Translations under genes and position numbers: made by a program
Assembly: GCA_023227965.1 (NCBI GenBank)
Contig: JALOCA010000032.1
Location: 1 to 37,789 of the forward strand
Direction of reading: 5' to 3'
DNA length: 37,789 nt
Source of the DNA: Lentimicrobiaceae bacterium
Lineage (GTDB): Bacteria > Bacteroidota > Bacteroidia > Bacteroidales > JALOCA01
The notes under the pieces: model-generated
What the model was told of the DNA's origin: nothing
Seen by the model: the letters and a program-made list of their open reading frames with translations, nothing else
The model's database searches: none
Shown here: piece after piece, positions 23,587 to 32,264 of the stretch
Layout: each line of letters starts with the position of its first letter
Position numbering within the stretch: position 1 is the stretch's first letter

Positions 23587-24445
23587 ATATCCTCATACCA
23601 CTGCTTAAACCAAAACGGAAAACAAGCATTAATGCAAAGCACAAAATCAAATATTTCCATTCAATTGTAAAAGTTTTTTTCCCCTCATCAAAATACATTT
23701 CGGGGAAGGAATGTTCACGGGAAAACATCGGTATAATGATAAATAAACCCGAAAAAAGTATACTAAAGTCATGCTGGGCATAACGTTCGATAAAACTACT
23801 AGGATTGTACGGAATTTTTAAAATGCTAACGATTGCTATTCCAAAAATCCAGGGTAAAAAAAACTGGTTCAGGATAAATGAAAGATGTTGCTGGGGGTAC
23901 AGCATGTTATAATAAGTATTGGCTGAATAAAAACTAAGTTTTGAAATCATTAAACCGGTTATCAGAAGGAGGATTATTCCGGCAAGACCTACAAATAAAA
24001 GTGTGGAGTCATTCATATATAGCCACCGTTCCACATTTCCAAACCCCTGGTTTATAAAAGTGCCAGTAGCAATCGCACCTATCGAAAGTGCCATTCCATG
24101 AATAAAACCCCACAAAAAGAACATTTTTAGAATTCCATCAAAATGATACACCTTTAAGTATATAATGAGAAAAACAAGAGCCGTTGTCAATGCAATAAAA
24201 GGTCCAACAGAAAAGACGACTCTCACCTGATCAAACCACCATTCGGAAGGTGAAGCCAGAAAATCAAGTTTATAAAAATAAATAGCCGAATTTATGTTAA
24301 ATGTCTTTGCGGCTATTGCCCCTGAAAGTTGCGTAATAAAATATAAAACAAGGTAAGAAATAATATAAAACAAGGTAGAGTTAACAATAATAATCCAACG
24401 GTTTTTACCTGTTTCAAATATTCGATTACGGTAAGGGGAGTGCAT
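23585..24445 (-). CDS. Polytopic membrane protein of unknown function
   Basis: The 286-residue protein has about seven hydrophobic segments: about 19-40, 73-97, 107-128, 145-170, 190-212, 227-243 and 262-281. It has no signal peptide and no motif I recognise. Notable pieces are the hydrophilic loop with NPSSFIERYAQHDFSI and the segment REHSFPEMYFDEGKKTF between the last helices. Its start is 2 bases after the stop of the alpha-oxoamine synthase gene, so the two should be translated from one message. A role in lipid traffic or modification is possible from that pairing but not shown by the sequence. Confidence 0.65.
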   Translation of the reverse strand: MHSPYRNRIFETGKNRWIIIVNSTLFYIISYLVLYFITQLSGAIAAKTFNINSAIYFYKLDFLASPSEWWFDQVRVVFSVGPFIALTTALVFLIIYLKVYHFDGILKMFFLWGFIHGMALSIGAIATGTFINQGFGNVERWLYMNDSTLLFVGLAGIILLLITGLMISKLSFYSANTYYNMLYPQQHLSFILNQFFLPWIFGIAIVSILKIPYNPSSFIERYAQHDFSILFSGLFIIIPMFSREHSFPEMYFDEGKKTFTIEWKYLILCFALMLVFRFGLSSGMRI

Positions 24446-24447
24446 TG

Positions 24448-25698
24448 TTAAAATTTCGAAATATCGGGTATTCCATCAGCGGAATATTTAGCATTCTCAA
24501 GATTTTTCTTGATTTCAGAGTAGGCATTTATTGTATATTCCACATCTTCCTGTGTGTGTACGGCAGTAGGAATCAAACGAAGGAGAATTATTCCCTTGGG
24601 AACCACCGGATAGGTAACTACTGAACAAAAAATATTATAATTTTCGCGTAAATCAATAGTTATTTGAGTAGCTTCGGATACACCCCCGGACAAAAATACA
24701 GGTGTAACTGGCGATTGGGTATTGCCTATATTAAACCCTTTTGTTTTAAGTCCGTTTTGCAATGCGTTGACAATTTTCCACAACTGATTTTTTAGTTCGG
24801 GTTTCGTGCGCAGCAATTCCAGTCGTTTTAATGCTCCTATCACCATAGGCATAGGTAATGATTTTGCAAAAATTTGCGAACGCATATTGTGCTGGAGGTA
24901 ATTGATTATTTTTTTATCAGAAGCAATAAATCCTCCTATTCCAGCCATAGCCTTGGCAAAAGTGGCAAAATAAAGGTCTATTCCGCTTTGAACACCAAAA
25001 TGTTCACCTGTACCAGCGCCGGTTTTTCCCATTGTTCCAAAGCCATGTGCATCGTCAACAAGTAAACGAAAATTGTATTTTCTCTTCAACGCAACTATTT
25101 CATCCAGCTTACCCAAATCTCCCGACATACCGTAAACTCCTTCGGTAATCACCAGTATGCCCCCGCCAGTTTCCCATGCAAGGCGGGCAGCCCGTTGCAG
25201 TTGTTTTTCCATGTTTTCTATGTTGTTGTGGGGATAAACAAACCTTTTCCCAAGGTGCATTCTTAACCCGTCTATTATACAGGCATGTGCTTCTGAATCG
25301 TATACTACCACGTCTTTACGATCGAGCATGGAATCAATAACAGAAATCATACCCTGGTATCCGAAATTCATGAGGTATGATGACTCTTTACTTACAAATT
25401 CGGCAAGTTCTCTTTCCAATTGCTCATGGTAATCGGTTTGCCCTGACATCATTCTGGCACCCATTGGAGTAGCCAGCCCCCATTTTGCTGCGGCTTCAGC
25501 ATCCACTTTACGCACTTCAGAATGATTAGCAAGTCCGAGATAATTGTTCAAACTCCAAATCAGTCGTTCTTTGCCACGAAAAATCATTCGGTTCGAAATT
25601 TCTCCTTCCAATTTTGGAAACATAAAATATCCATCTGCCTGTTGCGAAAACTGACCTAAAGGTCCTGGATTACCTAAAACTTTTTCAAAAATATCCAC
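24448..25698 (-). CDS. Alpha-oxoamine synthase: serine palmitoyltransferase or cysteate acyltransferase candidate
   Basis: The 416-residue PLP enzyme belongs to the family that condenses an amino acid with an acyl thioester, releasing CO2. K249 (TFAKAMAG) is the PLP Lys, DDAH at 215-218 holds the ring Asp and His, and H138 (SEAHAC) stacks on the ring. NNYLGLANH is the N-terminal signature. Members are KBL, BioF, serine palmitoyltransferase and the cysteate acyl-ACP transferase of Bacteroidota sulfonolipids. The N-terminal extension of ~45 residues (GYFMFPKLEG) favours a lipid-forming member over BioF or KBL, and no biotin or threonine genes are near. Serine or cysteate cannot be chosen from sequence alone. 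The membrane protein gene follows after 2 bases. Confidence 0.85.
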   Translation of the reverse strand: MDIFEKVLGNPGPLGQFSQQADGYFMFPKLEGEISNRMIFRGKERLIWSLNNYLGLANHSEVRKVDAEAAAKWGLATPMGARMMSGQTDYHEQLERELAEFVSKESSYLMNFGYQGMISVIDSMLDRKDVVVYDSEAHACIIDGLRMHLGKRFVYPHNNIENMEKQLQRAARLAWETGGGILVITEGVYGMSGDLGKLDEIVALKRKYNFRLLVDDAHGFGTMGKTGAGTGEHFGVQSGIDLYFATFAKAMAGIGGFIASDKKIINYLQHNMRSQIFAKSLPMPMVIGALKRLELLRTKPELKNQLWKIVNALQNGLKTKGFNIGNTQSPVTPVFLSGGVSEATQITIDLRENYNIFCSVVTYPVVPKGIILLRLIPTAVHTQEDVEYTINAYSEIKKNLENAKYSADGIPDISKF

Positions 25699-25727
25699 GT
25701 CGTAAAAATTAAGGGTTAATTAATGTG

Positions 25728-25758
25728 CAAAACTATAATTTCTATATTTTACCGGCAA
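25728..25758 (-). promoter_or_regulatory. Promoter of the alpha-oxoamine synthase gene
   Basis: On the minus strand TAGTTTTG (25735-25728) matches TAnnTTTG, with TTG (25758-25756) 20 bases upstream as the -33 element. The gene starts at 25698, about 30 bases downstream. Confidence 0.6.
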
Positions 25759-25837
25759 GTTTTTTAACAGTAACCTGCAATAAAACTATTTAAAACGTTA
25801 GGTTTTAGAAAATAAGATTATTGGATATTGTATCCGC

Positions 25838-27115
25838 TTATTTTTTCAATACTTTTTGCCCAGCTACTCTTTTCCCGTTTACAAAAGCTACGATAAATGC
25901 ATCGGGAACTTTTGAATGTTTTAATTGTTTGCAAAGCAGCTCAGCCTCTCTATAGCTGGTATAAACTCCGGCATAATACCTGTAATATCCCGCAGAGTAT
26001 TCCTCAGAAATTTTTTCAGTAATTTCAAATTTTTCTATTATTATATGAAGTGGCATTTGCTCTTTAGCGGCAAGGATTTGTACCGCAAATAAAGTGCCAT
26101 TGTAATTGTCAAGCCTTATTGCATTATCTGACAATATCTCTGACGGTATTTGCTTGGTTGGTTCTTTTTCTGTTTCCAGCTTCTTTGTAGCGGTTGGTTT
26201 GCCTGGGTTTCCAAACTCCATAAGTTGAGGAACATTGGATAAGTTTTGTCCCTTTTCAGATGAATATATCCTGTAAGTTCCGTTATTATTAATATTTTTA
26301 TTATGTTTTAAGCTATTGAATCCCTGGCTTTCCGAAAAGCAGTACACCAACCCTACACCTAAAAACTGATACATATCATTATTTATTCCACCTTCGGTTA
26401 TATCAACCTTGTCAGAATGTACCCACTGCTGTGTAGTTTCGAGAAAAAAATCCCAATTACTGTTTATTTTATATGCCATTCCCAAGCCATAACATAGAAA
26501 AGAACTTGTTACTCTTTTAGAAAAAATATTATTTGTTTCGCCCGAACTGCCTAATAAATATCCTGTTTTTGTATCTTTTAGGTCTGTCTGCCAACTTGAT
26601 ATTCCAAACCCTACGATAGGGTAAATCGTAAGTTTCCTTTCGTTTTCATACCCCCAAAAAAGTTTATTAAGATCAGCCGTAAAGTTTAAAGAAATATCAA
26701 AAATATTTCCTTTAACAGTTAAATCAGCAATATCATTATTTTTAAATTTCTTTTTTGAACTCTCCATTCCGCCACCTTTCATTTGTAAACGGGCATCAAA
26801 AAGTGGATGTAAATTTTTAGAAACGCCCAAAGTCCAGGCAAAACGGGTACCACCACTAAGTTTGCTAAAAAATATTTCGTCGTTAATGTCCCCATACAAC
26901 TGGTTTCCCCCTATTCCGAAAAAGCCTGACCAGCCATTTTTGTACCAGTTATTTTTTGCAGTAGTTTTTGGAGTTTCGTAATCGTTAGCTGTATATTGCA
27001 AAATATCAGGTTGATTGGTTTTTCCCTTCCCTAATTCGCCATTTTTTTGAGCAAAACCCTGGAATGCAATTCCAAAAAAGAGAATAAAAATAACAACTCG
27101 ACGGGGTATCTTCAT
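25838..27115 (-). CDS. Outer-membrane beta-barrel protein with C-terminal SPOR domain
   Basis: The 425-residue protein has a signal peptide (1-22, ending GFAQ). Residues about 60-280 alternate in the way of an outer-membrane barrel (WSGFFGIGGNQLYGDIND; TRFAWTLGVSKNLHP), ending near YQFLGVGLVYCFSE. The segment to about 335 is a polar linker. About 340-420 looks like a SPOR domain (LFAVQILAAKE, YYRYYAGVYTSYREAEL), which binds denuded glycan strands in peptidoglycan. So it may link the outer membrane to the wall. It is 24 bases downstream of the TPR gene and presumably co-transcribed. Confidence 0.75.
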   Translation of the reverse strand: MKIPRRVVIFILFFGIAFQGFAQKNGELGKGKTNQPDILQYTANDYETPKTTAKNNWYKNGWSGFFGIGGNQLYGDINDEIFFSKLSGGTRFAWTLGVSKNLHPLFDARLQMKGGGMESSKKKFKNNDIADLTVKGNIFDISLNFTADLNKLFWGYENERKLTIYPIVGFGISSWQTDLKDTKTGYLLGSSGETNNIFSKRVTSSFLCYGLGMAYKINSNWDFFLETTQQWVHSDKVDITEGGINNDMYQFLGVGLVYCFSESQGFNSLKHNKNINNNGTYRIYSSEKGQNLSNVPQLMEFGNPGKPTATKKLETEKEPTKQIPSEILSDNAIRLDNYNGTLFAVQILAAKEQMPLHIIIEKFEITEKISEEYSAGYYRYYAGVYTSYREAELLCKQLKHSKVPDAFIVAFVNGKRVAGQKVLKK

Positions 27116-27139
27116 AGGTAAACAGCTAAATAATTTTAA

Positions 27140-28303
27140 TTATTTGCAATATTTTTTGATATAATCATCCGCTTCACCAACATTGAGTTCTTTTGCAGTT
27201 TGCCAGTCGTAACAAGCACCTTTTTTATCGTTCAGGAAAAATTTGGATACTCCTCTGTTAAAATAGCATCGTGCCCAATTGTTTAATAATTTATTTTCAG
27301 CGGGTTTAAAATGAATTGCCTGGTCGAAATCGTTTACGGCTCCGATATAATCGCCCAATTTATGCTTTGCATTAGCTCTCGTTGCAAAAAAAATATAATC
27401 ATCTACATTAGGGTTCATAATAAAAGCCTTGTTAAAGTCGGCAACGGCGCCTATGTAATCCGCAGCACCGTATTCACGCATAGCTAAATCAAAATAGCCC
27501 TGATAATCCGTAGGGTGTGTAAGTTCACCCTGAGAAAAGGTAATAGAAGCTGCAGTACCCCAAAAATTTTTAAACGCATTAAAATCAGTTTCCCAAAAAC
27601 TTGTCAGAAAATGCTTTTTTATTAAATCGGTACGCATATAGCTGTTTACAAGATAATTGCTTGAATAGCTTTTAATAAATTTGAAACGAATGTATTGCCT
27701 TCCTTTTTCTTCATGGGGCATCATGGCAATTATTAGGTTAGCGGGCGATTTGTAGTTGAGGTTGGCAGCACGAAAAGCCTGCGCAGAAATAATACCTTCA
27801 ACATCCTTGTCATTATAATGGTCAATGCTGCCACTACAAACTGGGTTTAGGGCAACTGCAGTAGAAATATCATTGTCTTGTGAATCACCAAATGCGCCTT
27901 TAAGGTTAGCGGATAAAAACATATAGTAATCAAGGGTTTTAAAGGTAGTCCAATCTTGCTGAATGGAGGGAAAGCGATAGGTACCCTCCTGGTATTTTAT
28001 AATTAAAATATTATAATTTTTATTGTTAATCGCTATTTCGCGCATTTCTAATTCATCAAAATTTTCCATTCCCATAGCTTTTTTCCCTTCAGGTGGTTTT
28101 TCGCCCTCGGGATCAGAATAGGGAATTTTATTCGTCGCAGATTTCCATTTTCCATTGCTCATCATTGCCCAGCCAGTAGCAGAAGTAATTCGTGCCTTAA
28201 CCGGACTCAGCAAAGGCATGTTACTTTTTGAATCATTACCATCCTGAGCATAGCCACCTATGCAAAAGAGAAGCATTATTAGCAAAAGTCCAATTTTTCC
28301 CAT
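27140..28303 (-). CDS. Exported TPR protein
   Basis: The 387-residue protein has a signal peptide (about 1-19, CIGGYAQ). The middle (about 30-265) is a mixed domain without a family I recognise. From about 265 to 375 come three TPR units: YIGAVADFNKAFIMNPN, YIGAVNDFDQAIHFKP and CYFNRGVSKFFLNDKKGAC. It ends with ADDYIKKYC, a tail common in Bacteroidota TPR proteins. It is likely a periplasmic scaffold. It is the first gene of a pair with the barrel-SPOR protein. Confidence 0.75.
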   Translation of the reverse strand: MGKIGLLLIMLLFCIGGYAQDGNDSKSNMPLLSPVKARITSATGWAMMSNGKWKSATNKIPYSDPEGEKPPEGKKAMGMENFDELEMREIAINNKNYNILIIKYQEGTYRFPSIQQDWTTFKTLDYYMFLSANLKGAFGDSQDNDISTAVALNPVCSGSIDHYNDKDVEGIISAQAFRAANLNYKSPANLIIAMMPHEEKGRQYIRFKFIKSYSSNYLVNSYMRTDLIKKHFLTSFWETDFNAFKNFWGTAASITFSQGELTHPTDYQGYFDLAMREYGAADYIGAVADFNKAFIMNPNVDDYIFFATRANAKHKLGDYIGAVNDFDQAIHFKPAENKLLNNWARCYFNRGVSKFFLNDKKGACYDWQTAKELNVGEADDYIKKYCK

Positions 28304-28483
28304 TGGGCTAAATTTTAATTTATATTAATTATCAATAACATACACGGATGCATATAATATGCACAGTTTACTGCAAAATATTAAAAAACCGAACATAAAA
28401 GTAAAGTTTACTGAAGATTTTTATCATACGATTTTTCAAAGTTGTTAACGGGGTTTTCAACAGTTGTTTGTTGCAAATGCTTT

Positions 28484-28514
28484 TTTGTTTTTCAACAAAT
28501 GTATGTAAATTTTG
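28484..28514 (+). promoter_or_regulatory. Promoter of the glutathione peroxidase gene
   Basis: TTTG (28484-28487) and AAATTTTG (28507-28514, one mismatch to TAnnTTTG) are 19 bases apart, the expected -33/-7 spacing. The ATG follows at 28546. Confidence 0.5.
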
Positions 28515-28545
28515 TTAATAGAGGAAACACAAAACTTTTATTATC

Positions 28546-29088
28546 ATGAAGTCATTTATTTTATTATATTTTATGTTATCATTTTCAGCGATATCAGCAC
28601 AAAATTTGAAAACTTTTCACCAGTTTTCCGTAAAAACAATTGATGGGGACTCAATTAGTCTATCTGTATTTAAGGGTAAAAAAGTATTGGTGGTAAATAC
28701 TGCTTCAAGATGCGGATTTACACCTCAGTACAAAGAATTGGAAGAATTGTATGCCCAATATGGGGGAGATAAGTTTGTAATAGTAGGATTCCCCTCAAAT
28801 AATTTCCTCAGCCAGGAACCGGGCAGTAATTCCGAAATAAAGGAATTCTGTAAAAAAAACTACGGAGTTAGCTTTCCCATGATGGAAAAGATTTCTGTAA
28901 AAGGGAAAAATATTCATCCATTGTATCAATGGCTTACCCAGAAGGAAGAAAATGGGGTAAGTGATGCAAAGGTGCAATGGAATTTTCAGAAATTTTTAAT
29001 AGATGAAGACGGCAAATGGATAGGTGTTGTTGCTCCTTCGGAAAGTCCGAAATGTGATAAGATTATACAATGGCTTAACAACAAATAA
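28546..29088 (+). CDS. Exported 2-Cys glutathione peroxidase (thioredoxin-type)
   Basis: The 180-residue protein has a signal peptide (1-18, cut before QN), so it is periplasmic or beyond. NTASRCGFTPQY (51-62) carries the peroxidatic Cys C56; the Gln of the catalytic set is Q90 (LSQEPGSN), and W145-N146 (VQWNFQKF) complete it. C102 (EIKEFCKKNYG) is at the place of the resolving Cys of yeast and plant thioredoxin-dependent enzymes, so reduction by a thioredoxin-like protein is likely, not glutathione. The FPCNQF Cys of many homologues is Ser here (FPSNNF). It removes peroxides. Rubrerythrin follows, another peroxide defence enzyme, with its own promoter. Confidence 0.9.
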   Translation: MKSFILLYFMLSFSAISAQNLKTFHQFSVKTIDGDSISLSVFKGKKVLVVNTASRCGFTPQYKELEELYAQYGGDKFVIVGFPSNNFLSQEPGSNSEIKEFCKKNYGVSFPMMEKISVKGKNIHPLYQWLTQKEENGVSDAKVQWNFQKFLIDEDGKWIGVVAPSESPKCDKIIQWLNNK

Positions 29089-29169
29089 TTTTATTGATCG
29101 TAAATATCATATTATCAATTACTGATATTTCACATCAATAATTAGGTTATTCATATAAATAAAAAAAAC

Positions 29170-29203
29170 TTTTGTTTTTAGCATCAACATTTTTTGTACG
29201 TTT
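29170..29203 (+). promoter_or_regulatory. Promoter of the rubrerythrin-E1 transcript
   Basis: TACGTTTG (29196-29203) is an exact TAnnTTTG -7 box. TTTG (29170-29173) lies 22 bases upstream as a -33 element. The ATG of rubrerythrin is 23 bases downstream. Confidence 0.65.
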
Positions 29204-29225
29204 GATTACATAAAAAACCACAGAT

Positions 29226-29801
29226 ATGGAAAGTATAAAAGGAACACAAACAGAAAAAAACCTGCTGAAAGCCTTTGCAGGTGAATCGCAAGCCTCAAAC
29301 CGTTACACCTTTTTTGCTAAAAAAGCAAAAGAGGAAGGATACGAACAAATTGCAGCCATTTTTATTGAAACTGCTGCACAAGAGCAAACCCATGCCAAAA
29401 TATTTTTCAAATTTCTGGAAGGAGGCCCGGTAGAAATAACCGCAACCTACCCTGCCGGTAAAATTGGCACAACAACCGAAAACCTGCTTGAAGCAGCCGA
29501 AGGTGAAAAAGAAGAGTGGACTATGTTGTACAAAGAGTTTGAAGAAGTAGCTTTAAAAGAAGGCTTTAAACAAATTGCTACAAAATTCAGACTAATACAG
29601 GTTGTTGAAAAACGACACGAAGAACGTTATCGTAAACTTTTAAAAAACATTGAAGAAGGCAATGTTTTTCAAAAGGAGAAAAAAGTAAAATGGGTTTGCC
29701 GCAAGTGCGGATATATTTATGAAAGCGAAAAAGCATTGAAAAACTGTCCTGCATGCGAACATCCCCAAGCATATTTTGAAGAAATTTCCGAAAATTATTA
29801 A
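29226..29801 (+). CDS. rbr: Rubrerythrin
   Basis: The 191-residue protein pairs a ferritin-like four-helix domain with a rubredoxin-like end. Di-iron ligands are E20 (AGESQA), E53 and H56 (AAQEQTHAK), and E128 and H131 (VVEKRHEER). The C-terminal iron is held by C158/C161 (VCRKCGY) and C174/C177 (NCPACEH). It reduces hydrogen peroxide in anaerobes and microaerophiles. The stop TAA shares its last base with the ATG of the E1 gene (TAATG), so the two are translationally coupled. Pairing of a peroxidase with a ketoacid dehydrogenase is unusual as function but plain in layout. Confidence 0.95.
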   Translation: MESIKGTQTEKNLLKAFAGESQASNRYTFFAKKAKEEGYEQIAAIFIETAAQEQTHAKIFFKFLEGGPVEITATYPAGKIGTTTENLLEAAEGEKEEWTMLYKEFEEVALKEGFKQIATKFRLIQVVEKRHEERYRKLLKNIEEGNVFQKEKKVKWVCRKCGYIYESEKALKNCPACEHPQAYFEEISENY

Positions 29802-32203
29802 TGAAAGAAAAGAGGGAACTATCTAAAGAAAATATTCTTAACGATTTCAGGCTTGCCTGCGAAAGCAGGCAGGCAAGCCTTTTAGGTCGTCGCGAAGTAC
29901 TTACCGGTAAAGCAAAGTTTGGCATCTTTGGTGACGGAAAGGAAGTTGCTCAGTTGGCTATGGCTAAGGTTTTTCAAAATGGCGACTGGCGATCGGGGTA
30001 CTACCGCGACCAGACTTTCATGTTAGCGTCGGGGATGTTTACACTGGAAGAGTTTTTCGCCCAGTTATATGGAGATACCGACCTCTCTTTCAACCCATCC
30101 AATGGTGGAAGACTCATGAATAACCACTTTGCTTCCCGTAGCCTCGACGAAAAAGGAGACTGGAGGAATCTTATCGGGCAAAAAAATTCATCTGCCGATA
30201 TCTCCCCTACCGCCGGGCAAATGCCCCGTTTGCTGGGGTTGGCATTGGCTTCAAAATTGTATCGAAATAACCCTGCACTACATTCATTTTCAGATTTTTC
30301 CATTAATGGAAACGAAGTAGCTTTTGGTACCATTGGCGATGCAAGTACCAGCGAAGGTCATTTCTGGGAAACTTTAAATGCAGCAGGAGTATTGCAAATA
30401 CCTCTTGCAATATCCGTTTGGGACGACGGGTATGGAATCTCTGTTCCAATCAAGTACCAAACGACCAAAGAAAGTATTTCTGAATCATTGAAAGGTTTTC
30501 AACGTAAAAAAAACACAAACGGATTTCTGATTTTTACTGCTAAAGGCTGGGATTACCCTGCTTTATGTGCAATGTATGAAAAAGGAATAGCTATTTGCCG
30601 GAGGGAGCATGTACCTGTCCTGTTTCATGTTACCGAACTCACTCAACCCCAAGGACATTCTACAAGCGGTTCACACGAACGTTACAAGTCTGCCGAAAGA
30701 CTGCAATGGGAAAAAGATTTCGATTGCATTTCGAAAATGAAATCATGGATATTAGAAAATTCCTATGTAACTGCCGAAATATTAGAGGAAATAGAAAAGC
30801 AAGCAATTGAAAAAGTTAAACTCGCCAGAAAAAAAGCATGGGATAATTTTAGCACTCCATTAAAGAATAAAAGAGACGAATTGCTGTCGCTGGTTAATCT
30901 CACATCTTGTAATTGTGCCAAAACAGCAAAAATTGATGCAATAAAACAGGATATTGTCCGCATGTCAGAACCTGTTCGCAAAGATATTATTTCTACAGCA
31001 AAAAAAATTCTACGGCTTATCTGCAACCAATGTAGTAATCCCTCCAACGGACTAAAAGATAGTGTAAGTCAGTGGATTAATTTACAAATGAAAGATGGTG
31101 CCCAACGTTACAATAGTTTTTTATACAGTCAAAGCCAGCAGGCAGCCCGCTTGGTAGAGAACATTAAACCGGAATATGACGAAACAACACCGGAGGTAAC
31201 CGGGCGGGAAATCCTGCGCGATAACTTTGAATATATTTTTGCCAAATATCCTGAAACGATTATGTTTGGTGAAGATGTTGGCGTTATTGGCGGAGTAAAT
31301 CAAACTACGGAAGGTTTACAGGAAAAATTTGGAGAAAATCGTATTTTCGATACAGGCATACGCGAAGCAACCATCATCGGGCAGGCTATCGGGCTTGCTA
31401 TGCGGGGCATACGCCCTATAGCCGAGATACAATATTTTGACTATCTGCTGTACGGTTTACAGGTAATAAGCGACGACCTTGCGACGTTGCATTACCGCAC
31501 CGTAGGAGGGCAAAAAGCACCTGTAATTATCAGTACCCGGGGACACCGGCTTGAAGGGATTTGGCATAGCGGTTCACCGCTAAGTATGGTTATTAATTCA
31601 ATACGAGGGGTTAATGTATTGGTTCCTCGCGATATGACTCGTGCTGCCGGTTTTTATAATACCATGATGGCTTCCGACGAACCCGCTCTGATTATTGAAC
31701 CCCTGAATGGCTATCGCCTTCGCGAAAAACGACCATCCAACATCGGTAAATTCCGCATTCCGGTAGGCGTGCCTGAAACTATAAGAAAAGGAAATGACGT
31801 TACTTTAGTTACTTATGGGTCATGTGTACGCATTGCACAAGATGCGGTCAACCAGTTACAGGATTTCCATATTGATGTTGAATTGATAGATGTTCAATCG
31901 TTACTCCCCTTCGATATCCACCATTCCATAGTTGAATCCCTGAAAAGAACAAACAAAATTGTGTTTTTTGATGAAGATGTACCCGGGGGAGCAACTGCTT
32001 ACATGATGCAGAAAGTAATTGAAGAACAGAACGGGTATTTCTACCTTGATGCCCAACCGGTAACCTTAACAGCTAAGCAACACCGCCCGGCTTACAGCAC
32101 TGATGGAGATTATTTCTCCAACCCCAATGCCGAAAATGTTTTTGAAACAGTGTATAACCTTATGCACGAATTCAATCCCACAAAATATCCTAAAATATTT
32201 TAA
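29801..32203 (+). CDS. Fused E1 alpha/beta of a branched-chain-type 2-oxoacid dehydrogenase
   Basis: This 800-residue protein joins the two thiamine diphosphate subunits. E1 alpha covers about 1-340: the TPP motif GDASTSEGHFWETLNAAG (Gly-Asp ... Asn) and DDGYGISVP are clear. After a helical linker, E1 beta covers about 468-800: MFGEDVGVIGG contains the catalytic Glu, and IREATIIGQAIGLAMRG, DYLLYGLQVISDDLA and HSGSPL follow. It decarboxylates a 2-oxoacid (branched-chain oxoacid likely, pyruvate possible) and acylates a lipoyl E2. No E2 or E3 is in the window. Such single-chain E1 fusions are common in Bacteroidota. A palindrome lies in the first 80 bases of the gene (see repeat). Confidence 0.9.
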   Translation: MKEKRELSKENILNDFRLACESRQASLLGRREVLTGKAKFGIFGDGKEVAQLAMAKVFQNGDWRSGYYRDQTFMLASGMFTLEEFFAQLYGDTDLSFNPSNGGRLMNNHFASRSLDEKGDWRNLIGQKNSSADISPTAGQMPRLLGLALASKLYRNNPALHSFSDFSINGNEVAFGTIGDASTSEGHFWETLNAAGVLQIPLAISVWDDGYGISVPIKYQTTKESISESLKGFQRKKNTNGFLIFTAKGWDYPALCAMYEKGIAICRREHVPVLFHVTELTQPQGHSTSGSHERYKSAERLQWEKDFDCISKMKSWILENSYVTAEILEEIEKQAIEKVKLARKKAWDNFSTPLKNKRDELLSLVNLTSCNCAKTAKIDAIKQDIVRMSEPVRKDIISTAKKILRLICNQCSNPSNGLKDSVSQWINLQMKDGAQRYNSFLYSQSQQAARLVENIKPEYDETTPEVTGREILRDNFEYIFAKYPETIMFGEDVGVIGGVNQTTEGLQEKFGENRIFDTGIREATIIGQAIGLAMRGIRPIAEIQYFDYLLYGLQVISDDLATLHYRTVGGQKAPVIISTRGHRLEGIWHSGSPLSMVINSIRGVNVLVPRDMTRAAGFYNTMMASDEPALIIEPLNGYRLREKRPSNIGKFRIPVGVPETIRKGNDVTLVTYGSCVRIAQDAVNQLQDFHIDVELIDVQSLLPFDIHHSIVESLKRTNKIVFFDEDVPGGATAYMMQKVIEEQNGYFYLDAQPVTLTAKQHRPAYSTDGDYFSNPNAENVFETVYNLMHEFNPTKYPKIF
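29849..29880. repeat. REP-like palindrome inside the E1 coding region
   Basis: AGGCTTGCCTGC (29849-29860) pairs with GCAGGCAAGCCT (29869-29880) over 12 bases around an 8-base loop. An alternative fold is GCCTGC/GCAGGC (29855-29870) around a GAAA tetraloop. It starts 48 bases after the ATG and encodes ACESRQAS in the conserved N-terminal part of the protein. GCCTGC/GCAGGC-type palindromes are frequent between genes in Bacteroidota; one in a coding region is less usual. Confidence 0.6.
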
Positions 32204-32264
32204 ATATTTCAACTTTATTAAATACTAATGTAATTACATTTTTTATAAACAAACATTCTTAAAA

